Below are positions 38,652-47,744 of a stretch of 64,000 bases of DNA, in pieces. The notes under the pieces were generated by a model that made no database searches, was not told the origin of the DNA, and was given only the letters and a program-made list of their open reading frames with translations. Position numbers and translations under genes: made by a program. Where the stretch lies: assembly GCA_035606355.1 (NCBI GenBank), contig DATNFO010000054.1, positions 66,203 to 130,202 of the forward strand, given 5' to 3'. Source of the stretch: Sulfopaludibacter sp035606355 (GTDB lineage: Bacteria; Acidobacteriota; Terriglobia; Bryobacterales; Bryobacteraceae). Each line of letters begins with the position of its first letter. Positions within the stretch are counted from its first letter, which is position 1.

Positions 38652-39617
38652 ATGCAATATGTTCGGCTCGGTTCCACCGGCGTGAAAGTGTCGCGCCTTT
38701 GCCTCGGCGCAATGACCTATGGCTCCAAGAAATGGCGCGAGTGGGTGCTGGAAGAAGACGAAAGCCGTCCCTTCATTCAGCGAGCCCTGGAACTCGGCAT
38801 CAATTTCTTCGACACGGCAGATGTCTATTCACAGGGTGTGAGCGAGGAGATTCTCGGGCGTGCGCTCCGCGACTTCGGCAGCCGCGACAAGATCGTCCTC
38901 GCCACGAAAGTCCACAGTCCGATGGGGGACGATCCCAACCACCGCGGCCTCTCCCGCAAACACATACGGCACGCCATTGACGATAGCCTTCGCCGCCTCG
39001 GCACGGATTACGTCGACCTTTACCAGATCCACCGCCTCGATCGCGAGACCGAAATGGACGAGATTGTGGAAGCCCTCGACGACGTGGTGAAGCAGGGCAA
39101 AGCCCTCTACGTCGGGGCGTCATCGATGTACGCGTGGCAGTTCGCGAAAATGTTGTACCTGGCCGATGCGCTCGGCGCATCGCGCTTCGTTTCCATGCAG
39201 AACCACTACAACATCATCTACCGCGAAGAAGAACGCGAGATGATGCCGCTGTGCCGCGACGAGGGAATCGCTGTGATCCCGTGGAGTCCGATGGCGCGCG
39301 GCTTCGTGATGGGCAACCGCAAGGACACGACGCGCGGAAAAACCGACGAGTACGCGCAGAGTCTCTATTTCCAGCAATCCGACTACGACGTGGTGGAGCG
39401 CATCACGCAAGTGGCTAAAGCACGCGGAGTTTCCAACGCGCAGATCGCGCTGGCGTGGCTGCTGCACCAGCCGGGAGTCACGGCGCCCATTGTCGGAGCG
39501 AGCAAGATGCCGCACCTGGAAGATGCGGTCAAAGCGCTCGACCTGAAACTTGACGACGCGGAACTGCACTCGCTGGCCGAACCCTATCGCTGCCACCCGG
39601 TGCTGGGCCACTCGTAA
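38652..39617 (+). CDS. Aldo/keto reductase
   Basis: The product is 321 aa from ATG 38652 (325 aa if ATG 38640 is used). It is a (beta/alpha)8 NADPH-dependent oxidoreductase of the YajO/Tas-like group. The catalytic tetrad is seen in FFDTADVYSQG (Asp, Tyr), LATKVHSP (Lys) and YQIHRLD (His). The cofactor-binding late region contains LLHQPGVTAPIVGASKMPHL. No ribosome binding site precedes either ATG. A TATGAT at 38639-38644 would place transcription start at about 38651, so translation from 38652 may be leaderless. The substrate is unknown. Confidence 0.9.
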   Translation: MQYVRLGSTGVKVSRLCLGAMTYGSKKWREWVLEEDESRPFIQRALELGINFFDTADVYSQGVSEEILGRALRDFGSRDKIVLATKVHSPMGDDPNHRGLSRKHIRHAIDDSLRRLGTDYVDLYQIHRLDRETEMDEIVEALDDVVKQGKALYVGASSMYAWQFAKMLYLADALGASRFVSMQNHYNIIYREEEREMMPLCRDEGIAVIPWSPMARGFVMGNRKDTTRGKTDEYAQSLYFQQSDYDVVERITQVAKARGVSNAQIALAWLLHQPGVTAPIVGASKMPHLEDAVKALDLKLDDAELHSLAEPYRCHPVLGHS

Positions 39618-39687
39618 AGTGCCGCGCCGGGGTACCCGATTGTGATGGAATATAATACCGGACAATGTTGGGAGGAGAACCTAATTC

Positions 39688-42438
39688 ATGAGACGCCATT
39701 TCCTGATTGCCGCCGGTAGTGCCACGGTGTTGATGGGGAGCTTCGTGCTCGCGCAAACCCGCATGGCATTTCCGATCGTGGCGCAGGATAGCGGCCACGT
39801 TAAACTCGGGCTGCTGCTGAGAAAACTTACGGTATCGGGCACATTTATGCAGGCGCCCGCGCATCCGGATGACGAGACCAACGCCATGCTCGCGTACTTC
39901 GGCTACGGCATGGGCTTGCGCTCCGTGGATGTGCAGAACAATCGCGGCGATGGCGGCCAGAACGAAATCGGGCCTGAATTGTTCAGCGATATCGCGGTGC
40001 TGCGCACCAGCGAATTGCTGTCGGCCCACCGCATCGACGGCGCGGAGCAGTATTTCACGCGAGCCATCGATTACGGCTACTCGTTCGATCCCCAGGAAGT
40101 CATCGATAAGTGGGGGCGCGAATCCATTGTCGGCGATTATGTGCGGCTCATTCGCACGATCCGCCCTGACGTCATCGTCACCATGAACATTCAAGGCCGG
40201 GGCGGCGATCGGGCGCACGAGGCGACTACGCTGCTGGTCCGCGAGTCCTTCCGCGCGGCGGGCGACCCCGACAAGTATCGCGAGCAGTTCGAAGAGGGGC
40301 TGCGTCCCTGGCAGGCGAAAAAGCTGTACTTTGCCGCGGGATTCGGGGGCCCTGGCGGTGGCCGCGGCGGCCGTGGCGGAGCGGAAGCCGCGCCGCCTCC
40401 GCGCCCTGCCACTCCGCCGGTGAAGACGACGCCCGTCAACACAGCGGCTTACGATCCGCTGCTGGGGCGCACTTACTCCGAAATCGGCGCCGACGCTCGC
40501 AGCTACCACAAGTGCCAGGGCACTGGGGGGCTGCCGCCGCTGCCGGGAATTACGGGCGGACGCGGAGGCCGCGGCTTCGGTCCCGGCGGTTACCAGTTGA
40601 TGGATACAACCATCGCGGGAGAGATGGGAAAGGATGAGCAATCGCTCTTCGACGGCATCGACACCAGTTTGCTCTCCATCGCCCAGTATGCCGGCCCGAC
40701 CCCTCCGCAGCCGCTCACCAGCGGCCTGGCGGCGATTCTATCGGAGGGTAAGCGCGCGCAAGCCGCATTCGCCTCCGGAGACGATGGCGCAACCGCCGGT
40801 CCAGTGGAAGCCGGTCTTGCGGCGGTGCGTGCGTTGCGCGCGGAATTGCCCTCGATGGGTCTCAGTGCAAATGCCAGGTACGAAGTCGATTACCGCCTGG
40901 GCTTAAAAGAGCGCGATTACCAGGATGCCGTGCTCGCCGCGCATGGACTGACCTTCGATGCAGTGGCCGATGACGGTCTCGTGATCGCCGGGCAGCCCAT
41001 AAAGGTGTCTCTGGTGGGCGTCAATCGAGGCGCTTCCGAGGTCACCGTGAGCAGCGTTGATGTTGCGGGTTTCGATGGCGCGAACACGTGCAAGGCCGAG
41101 ACCGTTAAGAAGGACGGCAATTTCACCTGCGCGCTCGAGGCCAAAATTCCGGCCGACGCGAAGCTCACGACGCCGTATTTCCACGATAATTACTGGAAAC
41201 ATCCGCAGAATCAGGCGATCAATATTTTCGATCCGTCCGTGCCTTTCGGACTGCCCTTTGCGCCGACGCCTTTCCACGTGACCTTTCATATCAAAGCGGG
41301 GAGCGCCGAGGTGACGCACGATGTTCCCGTGCAATACCGCTACGTGAAGGATGTCTACTTCGGCGACAAGCGAATGGAGCTCAATGTGGTGCCCGCGTTT
41401 TCGGTGCGTGTCACGCCGGGGCTGGATGTGATTCCGGTATCGAGCGCGGCGGCGAAACCCGCGCAGCGTGAGATCCACGTTACGGTCACCAATGGAACCA
41501 AGGGCGCGGCTCAAGTCAGCGTGGCGCTGGAGCTTCCGTCCGGTTGGAAGGCCACACCCGCGAATGTGCCTATCAGTTTCGGACACGAGGACGAATCGCT
41601 CTCGGCGCGCTTTCAGGTTGCCGCTCCCGCCGGGGCGAAAATCGGCGAATACAAGCTCAAGGCCATCGTCACATCGGCCGCAACCGGGTCGCAGCAGTTC
41701 GCGAACGGGTATCAGGAGATCGAATATCCGCACATTCAACGCCGCCAGGTGATCAAGCCGGCGGAAGCCACGCTCAAGGTGGTGGACGTGAAGGTCACCC
41801 CGAATATCAACGTCGGCTATATCGTAGGCGTTGGCGATCAGGTGCCGGAGGCAATCCAGCAACTCGGCGCCAAGGTGTCGTTCATCGACACGGATGAGTT
41901 GGCGTGGGGAGATCTTTCCAAGCACGACATCATCGTCACCGGCGTCCGGGCGTACGAACGGCGCGCGGACCTGCGGGCGTACAACCGGCGTCTGCTGGAT
42001 TATGTGCAGCGCGGCGGCACGGTCATCGTGCAGTACAACAAGATGGAGTTTAACCAGGCGGAGTACGGCCCGTTCCCGGCGAAGGTCAGCGGAAACCGCG
42101 TAAGCGACGAAACGGTCCCGGTGAAGGTGCTCGTGCCGTCGCATCCGGTGTTCAACTTTCCGAATAAGATCGGCGAAAAAACGTGGGCGGGTTGGGTGCA
42201 GGAGCGCGGGCTGTATTTCCTGGGCGAGAAGGACAAGAAGTACACGGACCTGGTCGCGATGACCGATTCGTTCAAGGACAATCCGGGCGAGAAACTTGGG
42301 TCAATGGTGGAAGGCCGCATCGGCAAAGGCCGCTGGATCTACCTCGGCCTGGGTCTCTGGCGGCAACTGCCGGCCGGCACAGACGGCGCGTATCAACTGC
42401 TCGCCAACCTGCTGAGCTTGCCGAAAGCCCCGCAATAA
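39688..42438 (+). CDS. Large exported PIG-L/LmbE family deacetylase
   Basis: The product is 916 aa with a signal peptide (about 1-25) and a strong ribosome binding site (GGGAGGAG). The N-terminal LmbE domain has the zinc motif AHPDDETNAML (about 55-65), FGYGMG and, later, TIRPDVIVTMN. A Gly/Pro-rich insert lies at about 225-250 (FGGPGGGRGGRGGAEAAPPP). The middle (about 420-690) has beta-sandwich segments like the NEW3 alpha-galactosidase-associated domain. The C-terminal part (about 700-916) is a ThuA/glutaminase-like Rossmann region with IIVTGVRAYERRADL and GGTVIVQYN. LmbE enzymes remove acetyl groups from N-acetylglucosamine compounds. The multidomain exported form suggests glycan degradation outside the cytoplasm. 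Confidence 0.87.
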   Translation: MRRHFLIAAGSATVLMGSFVLAQTRMAFPIVAQDSGHVKLGLLLRKLTVSGTFMQAPAHPDDETNAMLAYFGYGMGLRSVDVQNNRGDGGQNEIGPELFSDIAVLRTSELLSAHRIDGAEQYFTRAIDYGYSFDPQEVIDKWGRESIVGDYVRLIRTIRPDVIVTMNIQGRGGDRAHEATTLLVRESFRAAGDPDKYREQFEEGLRPWQAKKLYFAAGFGGPGGGRGGRGGAEAAPPPRPATPPVKTTPVNTAAYDPLLGRTYSEIGADARSYHKCQGTGGLPPLPGITGGRGGRGFGPGGYQLMDTTIAGEMGKDEQSLFDGIDTSLLSIAQYAGPTPPQPLTSGLAAILSEGKRAQAAFASGDDGATAGPVEAGLAAVRALRAELPSMGLSANARYEVDYRLGLKERDYQDAVLAAHGLTFDAVADDGLVIAGQPIKVSLVGVNRGASEVTVSSVDVAGFDGANTCKAETVKKDGNFTCALEAKIPADAKLTTPYFHDNYWKHPQNQAINIFDPSVPFGLPFAPTPFHVTFHIKAGSAEVTHDVPVQYRYVKDVYFGDKRMELNVVPAFSVRVTPGLDVIPVSSAAAKPAQREIHVTVTNGTKGAAQVSVALELPSGWKATPANVPISFGHEDESLSARFQVAAPAGAKIGEYKLKAIVTSAATGSQQFANGYQEIEYPHIQRRQVIKPAEATLKVVDVKVTPNINVGYIVGVGDQVPEAIQQLGAKVSFIDTDELAWGDLSKHDIIVTGVRAYERRADLRAYNRRLLDYVQRGGTVIVQYNKMEFNQAEYGPFPAKVSGNRVSDETVPVKVLVPSHPVFNFPNKIGEKTWAGWVQERGLYFLGEKDKKYTDLVAMTDSFKDNPGEKLGSMVEGRIGKGRWIYLGLGLWRQLPAGTDGAYQLLANLLSLPKAPQ

Positions 42439-42510
42439 AGTGGGGAGAGGACTCCGTCCTGTTGCAGTCGCGCCCCGCGCGACCTGACGGGAGTGAAAAA
42501 ATCCCCGGCA

Positions 42511-42720
42511 CCTTTTACCGCTCCCTAACGGTCACGGCTCCGTATGTAGTTGATTCCGCTAACGGAGCCGCGACCGTAAGGAAGCGGTAAAAGGTGTATC
42601 GAAAGGCGAATGAAGCGCGACGAGAACAACAGCCGGATTTTCACAAGCCGTAAGGAAGCGGTAAAAGGTGTATCGGAAGGCGTATGGAGCGCGACGAGAA
42701 CAGCAGCCCGGATTTCTTCA
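42511..42720 (-). repeat. MITE-like palindromic repeat, inverted copy and partial second copy
   Basis: The palindrome here has arms ACGGTCACGGCTCCGT and ACGGAGCCGCGACCGT, flanked by CCTTTTACCGCTCCCT and its complement (region about 42511-42595). It is followed by the reverse complement of the 5' part of the unit, ending at about 42643 in CGGATTTTCAC. A second partial copy (42648-42720) lacks the palindrome. The locus lies between convergent genes (LmbE protein and enoyl-CoA hydratase). Confidence 0.85.
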
Positions 42721-42748
42721 GAACCCCGGCACGGCCTAAAAGCGTGCC

Positions 42749-43540
42749 CTATGTCTTCTCTCCGGGGTAATCGTTGGTCTGGCGCACTGACGGCCATTGC
42801 GGCTGACGTTTCTCGCGGAAGGCGCGGATGCCCTCCTGGAAGTCCGGACTTTGGAAGAGCTCTTCGCGGACGCGGCGGGCGATCAGGCCGGCTACGTCCC
42901 AATTCTTGCCGCGCACTTCCTGAACGAAGCCGAGCCCGCTGCGGATCGCCGAAGGACTGTAGTTCGCGAGCTCCGTGGCAATCTCCATGGCGCGCTTTTC
43001 CGGCTCGGGATGGATTTCCTGGACCAGTGTGAGGTCGCGCGCTTCCTGCGCTGCCACGATGCGGCCCGTCAGTGCGAGCGCTACCGCACGGCGTTCGCCG
43101 AGAGCGCCTTCCACGGCCCGGAACACGAGAAACGGCCAGAGTCCCAGCTTGATCTCCGTCAGGCCGAAGCGCGCCCCTTCGGAAGCCACCACGATGTGGC
43201 AGTTGGCGGCCAACCCCAAGCCTCCGCCGAGCGCGGGTCCGGCGACGGCGGCGATGAGCGGCGTTCCCAAACGGTCGATCAACGTAAATAGCTGCTCGTG
43301 CACGGTGCTCAGGGCGCCAGGGGCGAGATGCGCGATTTCATCGAGATCCATGCCCGCGCAGTAGGCGGGTCCGTTCGCGGCGAGCACGATGGCGCCCACC
43401 TGAGGATCGCGATCGGCGCGGCCGATGGTGTCGACAAGAACGCGGCAGAGGTCGCTGTTCAGCGCGTTGCGCTTCTCCGGACGGTTTAGCGTCAGCCACA
43501 GGATACGTCCGCGGGTTTCGATTTGTAGAGCGTCGCTCAC
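42749..43540 (-). CDS. Enoyl-CoA hydratase/isomerase family protein
   Basis: The product is 263 aa from GTG 43540. The crotonase fold is indicated by LWLTLNRPEKRNALNS, the oxyanion-hole segments AANGPAYCAGMDLDEI and AVAGPALGGGLGLAANCH, and ARFGLTEIKLGLWPFLVF. The two acidic residues typical of hydratases are not clearly in place; the second catalytic position appears to be in GLTEIKLG. The reaction could therefore be hydration, isomerisation or methylglutaconyl-CoA hydration. It overlaps the preceding small gene by 4 nt, so the two are coupled. Confidence 0.88.
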   Translation of the reverse strand: MSDALQIETRGRILWLTLNRPEKRNALNSDLCRVLVDTIGRADRDPQVGAIVLAANGPAYCAGMDLDEIAHLAPGALSTVHEQLFTLIDRLGTPLIAAVAGPALGGGLGLAANCHIVVASEGARFGLTEIKLGLWPFLVFRAVEGALGERRAVALALTGRIVAAQEARDLTLVQEIHPEPEKRAMEIATELANYSPSAIRSGLGFVQEVRGKNWDVAGLIARRVREELFQSPDFQEGIRAFREKRQPQWPSVRQTNDYPGEKT

Positions 43541-43848
43541 AGTTCGATCTCCAGCGAGAGGAGGGCCGCTCCGAAGGTCTTGCCTTGAGCATCGGTACGC
43601 AGCGAGACGGTGCCACCGCCGCCCAGAGCTCCATGCAGCAGGAAGTTCAACGCATCGAGGTTGGGAAGCTCATAGCGGACCACGTCACCTTCCACGAGGT
43701 GACCGAAATGCTGTTTCACCCGTTCGGCAGTGACTTCGTGAACCAGCACCGGATAGTCCTCCGCGCGGTAAGCGATGACTCCGATGTTGCAGGTGTCGCC
43801 TTTGTCGCCGGAGCGAGTGTGAGCGAGGCGGGAGAGCGGTACTTTCAT
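43537..43848 (-). CDS. Stand-alone AtuA C-terminal-like domain protein
   Basis: The product is 103 aa from ATG 43848. It matches the C-terminal ferredoxin-fold domain of AtuA/DUF1446 proteins: PLSRLAHTRSGDKGDTCNIG, YELPNLDALNFLLHGALGGG and a final LSLEIEL. In acyclic-terpene and leucine-type degradation, AtuA is encoded with an enoyl-CoA hydratase and a carboxylase. Here only the small domain is present, fused to nothing, and it overlaps the enoyl-CoA hydratase gene. The long N-terminal AtuA part is not in this window. A branched-chain or terpenoid acyl-CoA role is inferred. Confidence 0.75.
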   Translation of the reverse strand: MKVPLSRLAHTRSGDKGDTCNIGVIAYRAEDYPVLVHEVTAERVKQHFGHLVEGDVVRYELPNLDALNFLLHGALGGGGTVSLRTDAQGKTFGAALLSLEIEL

Positions 43849-43874
43849 GTAGGCGGCCTCCCACCCAGGATACG

Positions 43875-44786
43875 CTACTCGGATTTCGAATAGTAGTAGG
43901 TGTACTTGCTGTAAAGCTCGGAAGCGCGTGCTCCGTTGGCGACGATTCCCAATACGTTGTTTTCGCACAGCGATTGCATTGCGCGAGTCACGTTGTCGAA
44001 CGTCGTCGAGCCGATCTTCACTACCAGCACGGTGCCGTCGGCCATGGTGGCGAGCAGGTTTGCGTCCGCCGAGAAGAGCAGCGGCGGCGTATCGAAGATC
44101 GCCCAATTGAAAGTGCGCGGCAGCTCTTCGAACAGCATCTTGGCCGTGCGCATGTTCAGGAGTTCGAGCGGGTTCTTCACCGGCGAGCCGGCGGGCAGAA
44201 GATACAGGTTCATGCCTTCGATGTGGCGGAGAGCTTCGGCAAAGGAGCACTGACCGGTGAGATAGTCGCTGAGGCCGGGCGCGCGATTCACCTGGAACAG
44301 GTTATGAACGATGGGGCGGCGAAGATCGAAATCGCCGAGCAGCACCGAACTTTCGGTGAGGTGCGCCTGCGCGAGAGCAAGATTGACGGCCGTGAACGTC
44401 TTGCCTTCGGCCGGCGACGGGCTGGTGACCACCACCGTGTGCAGTGGCTGCAGGGTCTGCAGGTGGTTCAAGCGAGTACGAAGCGTCCGGAACTCTTCGG
44501 CAGGCGTTTCGTGCGAGTTGTTGAGATCCAGCAGGTGCGATTCGGGCGCGGGTTGGAACGGCACTACGGCAACTTCGCTCAGAAGCGCTGGATGGATATT
44601 CAGCCGGGTGGGCGGTGCGGCGATGGCCGCGGCTGCCGCGGCGGCAGTGATGTATTCAGACGGACGCTGCGGAAGAGTTTCCGCGGCTGCGAACTGTTCT
44701 TCAGGCTCCGGGACCGGCGTGATGACTGGTGCATCGTTCGGCAGCGCGCCTTCCGCCCGGCGCAGGGCATCGTGTACTCGGCTCAT
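43875..44786 (-). CDS. Bacterial tyrosine kinase (BY-kinase), CpsD/Wzc C-terminal type
   Basis: The product is 303 aa from ATG 44786. About 90 variable residues precede the ATPase fold. Walker A is SPSPAEGKTFTAVNLA, Walker A' is VLLGDFDLRRP and Walker B is WAIFDTPPLL. The C terminus is Tyr-rich (YSKYTYYYSKSE), the autophosphorylation cluster of BY-kinases. These enzymes control length and export of capsular or exopolysaccharide by phosphorylation cycles with a Wzz-type adaptor, which is the next gene upstream (10 nt). Walker A' has Gly-Asp-Phe-Asp where most members have a different second residue, but the Asp residues are kept. Confidence 0.92.
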   Translation of the reverse strand: MSRVHDALRRAEGALPNDAPVITPVPEPEEQFAAAETLPQRPSEYITAAAAAAAIAAPPTRLNIHPALLSEVAVVPFQPAPESHLLDLNNSHETPAEEFRTLRTRLNHLQTLQPLHTVVVTSPSPAEGKTFTAVNLALAQAHLTESSVLLGDFDLRRPIVHNLFQVNRAPGLSDYLTGQCSFAEALRHIEGMNLYLLPAGSPVKNPLELLNMRTAKMLFEELPRTFNWAIFDTPPLLFSADANLLATMADGTVLVVKIGSTTFDNVTRAMQSLCENNVLGIVANGARASELYSKYTYYYSKSE

Positions 44787-44796
44787 GATCTCTCCG

Positions 44797-46515
44797 TTAG
44801 CTCTTGCCGAAAAAGTGATAATACATTGCCCCACTCATCGCGATGGAACCGATGATGAAGGCGCTGGACCACGCCAGCCAGAACAGCCGCCGCTTGCGGC
44901 GCACCAACAGGGCGTTTTCCAGCAGCGGAATGCTGCTGAGAACGGGCAGGTTGGTATAAGCTCGAACGTCCTTGAGGTTCTTCAAGGAGGTGTTCTTCAT
45001 TTCCTTGGCGCCGGCGAGCATGATACCCACCATCAGGCCGACGGCGGTGCCCACGGCAACCCACATCGGCCGCTTGGGTTCGATGGAGTCTTCGGGAAGC
45101 GAAGCGGGGTCTAGCACTTCCAGGTTTTCACCGGCTTTGTGCTCGTCGAGATTGGCGGCGGTATCTGCCATTTCGTGCCGCTTCATGGTGTCGTCATACT
45201 GCTGCTTGGCCAGATTGAAATCGCCGACAAGCTGGGCATACGCCTGTTCGTTCAAAGGGCTGGCTTCGATGCGAACCTGATAATCGGAAATCCTGCGATT
45301 GAGATCGGTCTGCTGGTTGGTGCGCGCGGTAATCTCGGCGGCCGTGGTAGCGATGTTGGTCTTGACGAGCTCGATCGAATCCTTGATCTGCTGCAGGTGC
45401 GCCTGCACCGCGGGGTTGACGACGCGGACGGGCTGGGTCGTGCTAACCGCCTGGGCCTGTACCTGAGCTAATTGCGCGGCATCGTCCTTCTCGGCGGCTT
45501 CTTTTTGGGCCCGCAAGTTCTCAATGCGCGCTTTGAGCTGGATCATCTGCGGAAGAGTCGGCTTCCAGGTCTTCGCCAACTGGGATTGCTCACTCTCGGC
45601 GGCGGAAAGGTCCTTTTCGATTTCGAGAAGGTGAGCGTTCTTCACGGAAGCGGGGCTGGACATGCCTCCGCCCGGCAGGAGCGCCTCATCGGTGTGCGTG
45701 GAATAGAATGCGAGGTCTTCCTGCAGGCCGCGCAACTGCGTCTCCAGGATCATCTTGGAGTTGACGGCGCGGCTGAGCGCTTCGGAAACGGTTGCGGCCT
45801 GCTGCTGCAGGCTGGCGGCCATCTGGCCATTGGCAGTCGCCTGTTCGGGAAGGCGGCCCTGGTTCTCCTGGCGGAACTTCGTGAGCTTGGCGCTGGTTTC
45901 GTTGACGCGCTGCTGGGCGTTCTTCAACTCGTCATCCAGGAACTGCGTCGTTTGCAACACGTGGTTCCGCTGCACAACCACGTTGGATTCGGTGAACTTC
46001 GTAACGAGCTCGCGGACGACGGCTTGAGCCTTGTAGCGATCGATGTAGTCGAAGCTGATCTGAAAGGCGGACGCGAATTTCTTATTATCACTCTGCGTGG
46101 TGCCCGGCGTTTCCATAATGCTGATGCGGATGTACTTATTCCGCATGTCCTGAATGATGTCTTCGACCGGACGGTCCTGCCGCTCTTTCTTATAAAGATC
46201 GAGCGACGGACGCATGATGAGTTCGCTGAGGCTGCCGCGGCTGAGGATGTCCTGCTCCATCTGCTGCAAACGCTCGCCCATCTGCTGGCTGACTTCGCTG
46301 GGCACGAGGCGCTCGGAAACCTGCTGCGGCGTAATCCGCATCACCGCCATGGAGCGGTAGGTGTCAGGCCACAGAAAAGCCACAACCACAGACACGACGA
46401 TTCCGGCGAACATCGGCCCGATAATCCAGGACCGGTATCGCCGGAGCATCTCAATATAGTCTTCGACGTCTGGTGGACGCCGCGACACACTCACGTAATT
46501 CATTGGTGAACCCAT
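44797..46515 (-). CDS. Wzz-type polysaccharide chain-length/co-polymerase protein
   Basis: The product is 572 aa. ATG 46515 has AGGAAA 8 nt upstream; MNYV at 46503 is an alternative. TM1 is at about 33-52 (IIGPMFAGIVVSVVVAFLW). A long periplasmic coiled-coil region (about 60-470) contains NETSAKLTKFRQENQGRLPE and QLRGLQEDLAFYSTHTDEAL. TM2 is near 485-505, and TM3 is near the C terminus (about 545-565). GNVR-like features precede TM2 (EVLDPASLPEDSIEPKRP). This is the PCP-2a adaptor layout with a separate kinase. It belongs to the Wza-Wzz-kinase set on this strand. Confidence 0.9.
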   Translation of the reverse strand: MGSPMNYVSVSRRPPDVEDYIEMLRRYRSWIIGPMFAGIVVSVVVAFLWPDTYRSMAVMRITPQQVSERLVPSEVSQQMGERLQQMEQDILSRGSLSELIMRPSLDLYKKERQDRPVEDIIQDMRNKYIRISIMETPGTTQSDNKKFASAFQISFDYIDRYKAQAVVRELVTKFTESNVVVQRNHVLQTTQFLDDELKNAQQRVNETSAKLTKFRQENQGRLPEQATANGQMAASLQQQAATVSEALSRAVNSKMILETQLRGLQEDLAFYSTHTDEALLPGGGMSSPASVKNAHLLEIEKDLSAAESEQSQLAKTWKPTLPQMIQLKARIENLRAQKEAAEKDDAAQLAQVQAQAVSTTQPVRVVNPAVQAHLQQIKDSIELVKTNIATTAAEITARTNQQTDLNRRISDYQVRIEASPLNEQAYAQLVGDFNLAKQQYDDTMKRHEMADTAANLDEHKAGENLEVLDPASLPEDSIEPKRPMWVAVGTAVGLMVGIMLAGAKEMKNTSLKNLKDVRAYTNLPVLSSIPLLENALLVRRKRRLFWLAWSSAFIIGSIAMSGAMYYHFFGKS

Positions 46516-46598
46516 AATGCTATTTCCTGCCGTCCATCCCCTCTAAATGTTGCATTCCCTTGCAAAAACTGTGCCGCGCATGTGCGCCGCACGCATTC

Positions 46599-47372
46599 CT
46601 AATCCACGTAAATCGCGTCACCTGGTTTGAGATAAATGTCCTGCTTGAGATTCTTGCCTTTTTCGACTTCTTTGTAATTGAACATGCTGGTGGTGCCGTC
46701 AGCGTGTTGAATCCGAATTTTAGTCTTCTTGGCAAAATCGCGGAAGCCGCCCGCCTCGGTGAGAGCATGCGACACCGTAGTCGGAACCACCAGGTTGAAG
46801 CGTCCGGGACGATTCACTTCCCCATTGATAAAATAATGCTTGCTGTTGACCTGATTGACGATGACATTCACATGAGGCGGAACGTTCATGTAGTCTTTCT
46901 GCAAACGGTCGCTGATTTCTGTTTCGAGCTTTTCCGGGGTGATGCCGGCGGCCTGGAACTCGCCGAGGAGAGGCAGCGTGATCTTGCCGTCGGGGCGCAC
47001 CATTTGATTAGCGGTGCTGAACTGCTGGCCCTCGAAGACAATAATGGTCAGTACGTCTTCAGCCCCGATGTCGTAGGTGTGAGTGTCCACGCCGGTGGCG
47101 GGCGCGGGTTTGGCGCCGGTGACGGCATGTGCCGGCGTTCCCCCGGTTTTCGAAGGGTCCGCGGCATCGTTCTGTCCAGCGGCTCCGGCTGGAGCGACCG
47201 GGATCAGCGGTGAAACGGAAACGGGCGACGCCGGAGAATCCGGCTTCTTGTCCGTGGCGGGCGGTTGCTGCTGTTGCTGCTTTTGTTCTTGCGCCTCTTG
47301 GCTAGGGATATTCCCTAGGCCAATCACTGGTAGTGCCGAAAAGAGAGCGGCCGCGATCACCGTTCTAAACAT
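46599..47372 (-). CDS. Polysaccharide export outer-membrane protein (Wza-like)
   Basis: The product is 257 aa from ATG 47372 with a signal peptide (FRTVIAAALFSALPVIG). A Gln-rich and Pro/Ala-rich linker leads to the Poly_export domain (YDIGAEDVLTIIVFEGQQFS, VRPDGKITLPLLGEFQAAG). One SLBB domain (about 175-225, YFINGEVNRPGRFNLVVPTT) and a C-terminal IYLKPGDAIYVD complete it. It would form the outer-membrane channel for an extracellular polysaccharide. It is shorter than E. coli Wza and has no lipobox. It is first in the three-gene export operon and divergent from the large kinase gene. Confidence 0.92.
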   Translation of the reverse strand: MFRTVIAAALFSALPVIGLGNIPSQEAQEQKQQQQQPPATDKKPDSPASPVSVSPLIPVAPAGAAGQNDAADPSKTGGTPAHAVTGAKPAPATGVDTHTYDIGAEDVLTIIVFEGQQFSTANQMVRPDGKITLPLLGEFQAAGITPEKLETEISDRLQKDYMNVPPHVNVIVNQVNSKHYFINGEVNRPGRFNLVVPTTVSHALTEAGGFRDFAKKTKIRIQHADGTTSMFNYKEVEKGKNLKQDIYLKPGDAIYVD

Positions 47373-47744
47373 ATTCCTCGTGAGGCCTCGATGGCCATGG
47401 TCGGGTAGAGCGCAAAAGCGCATCTTGCCTATTGTACTTCATCTTCACAAACAATCACCCAGTCTGGTTCTATGATTACTACGAAAGCCGAAAGTCATCT
47501 GCCCGAGGTGGACGTTTGGGGATCGCCCGGGACGGAAACCGTTCGGCTCTGGTTGAATAGACGGGCGAATTCACTTCCGCATAGTGGCAATCTCCCAAAA
47601 TGCGGAGCGTTTGCTCGCAATCCGTTTGTAAGTGATAGAAAAATAGAGTAGTCTAGAAATATAAAGGGCGTTCAGGCACGGCATTAAACGTGCCTTTTAC
47701 GGCGGAAGGAATTTTCTCTCGCCAGGCTTCAGGGCGGCTTTAGC
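47373..47744. other. Divergent intergenic region between EPS export and PrsK-like kinase
   Basis: This 372-bp non-coding stretch separates the Wza-like gene (minus) from the sensor kinase (plus). A TACAAT-type -10 for the minus genes lies near 47435. An AT-rich segment at 47632-47665 (with AAATATAAAG) and a hairpin at 47674-47695 lie before the kinase gene. I found no clear sigma-54 -24/-12 element, although the downstream regulator is of the sigma-54 activator class. Confidence 0.5.
47674..47695 (+). terminator. Short hairpin before the sensor kinase gene
   Basis: AGGCACG(GCATTAAA)CGTGCCT forms a 7-bp stem followed by TTTAC. It sits 50 nt before ATG 47745. It may be a weak terminator or leader structure. 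Confidence 0.4.
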
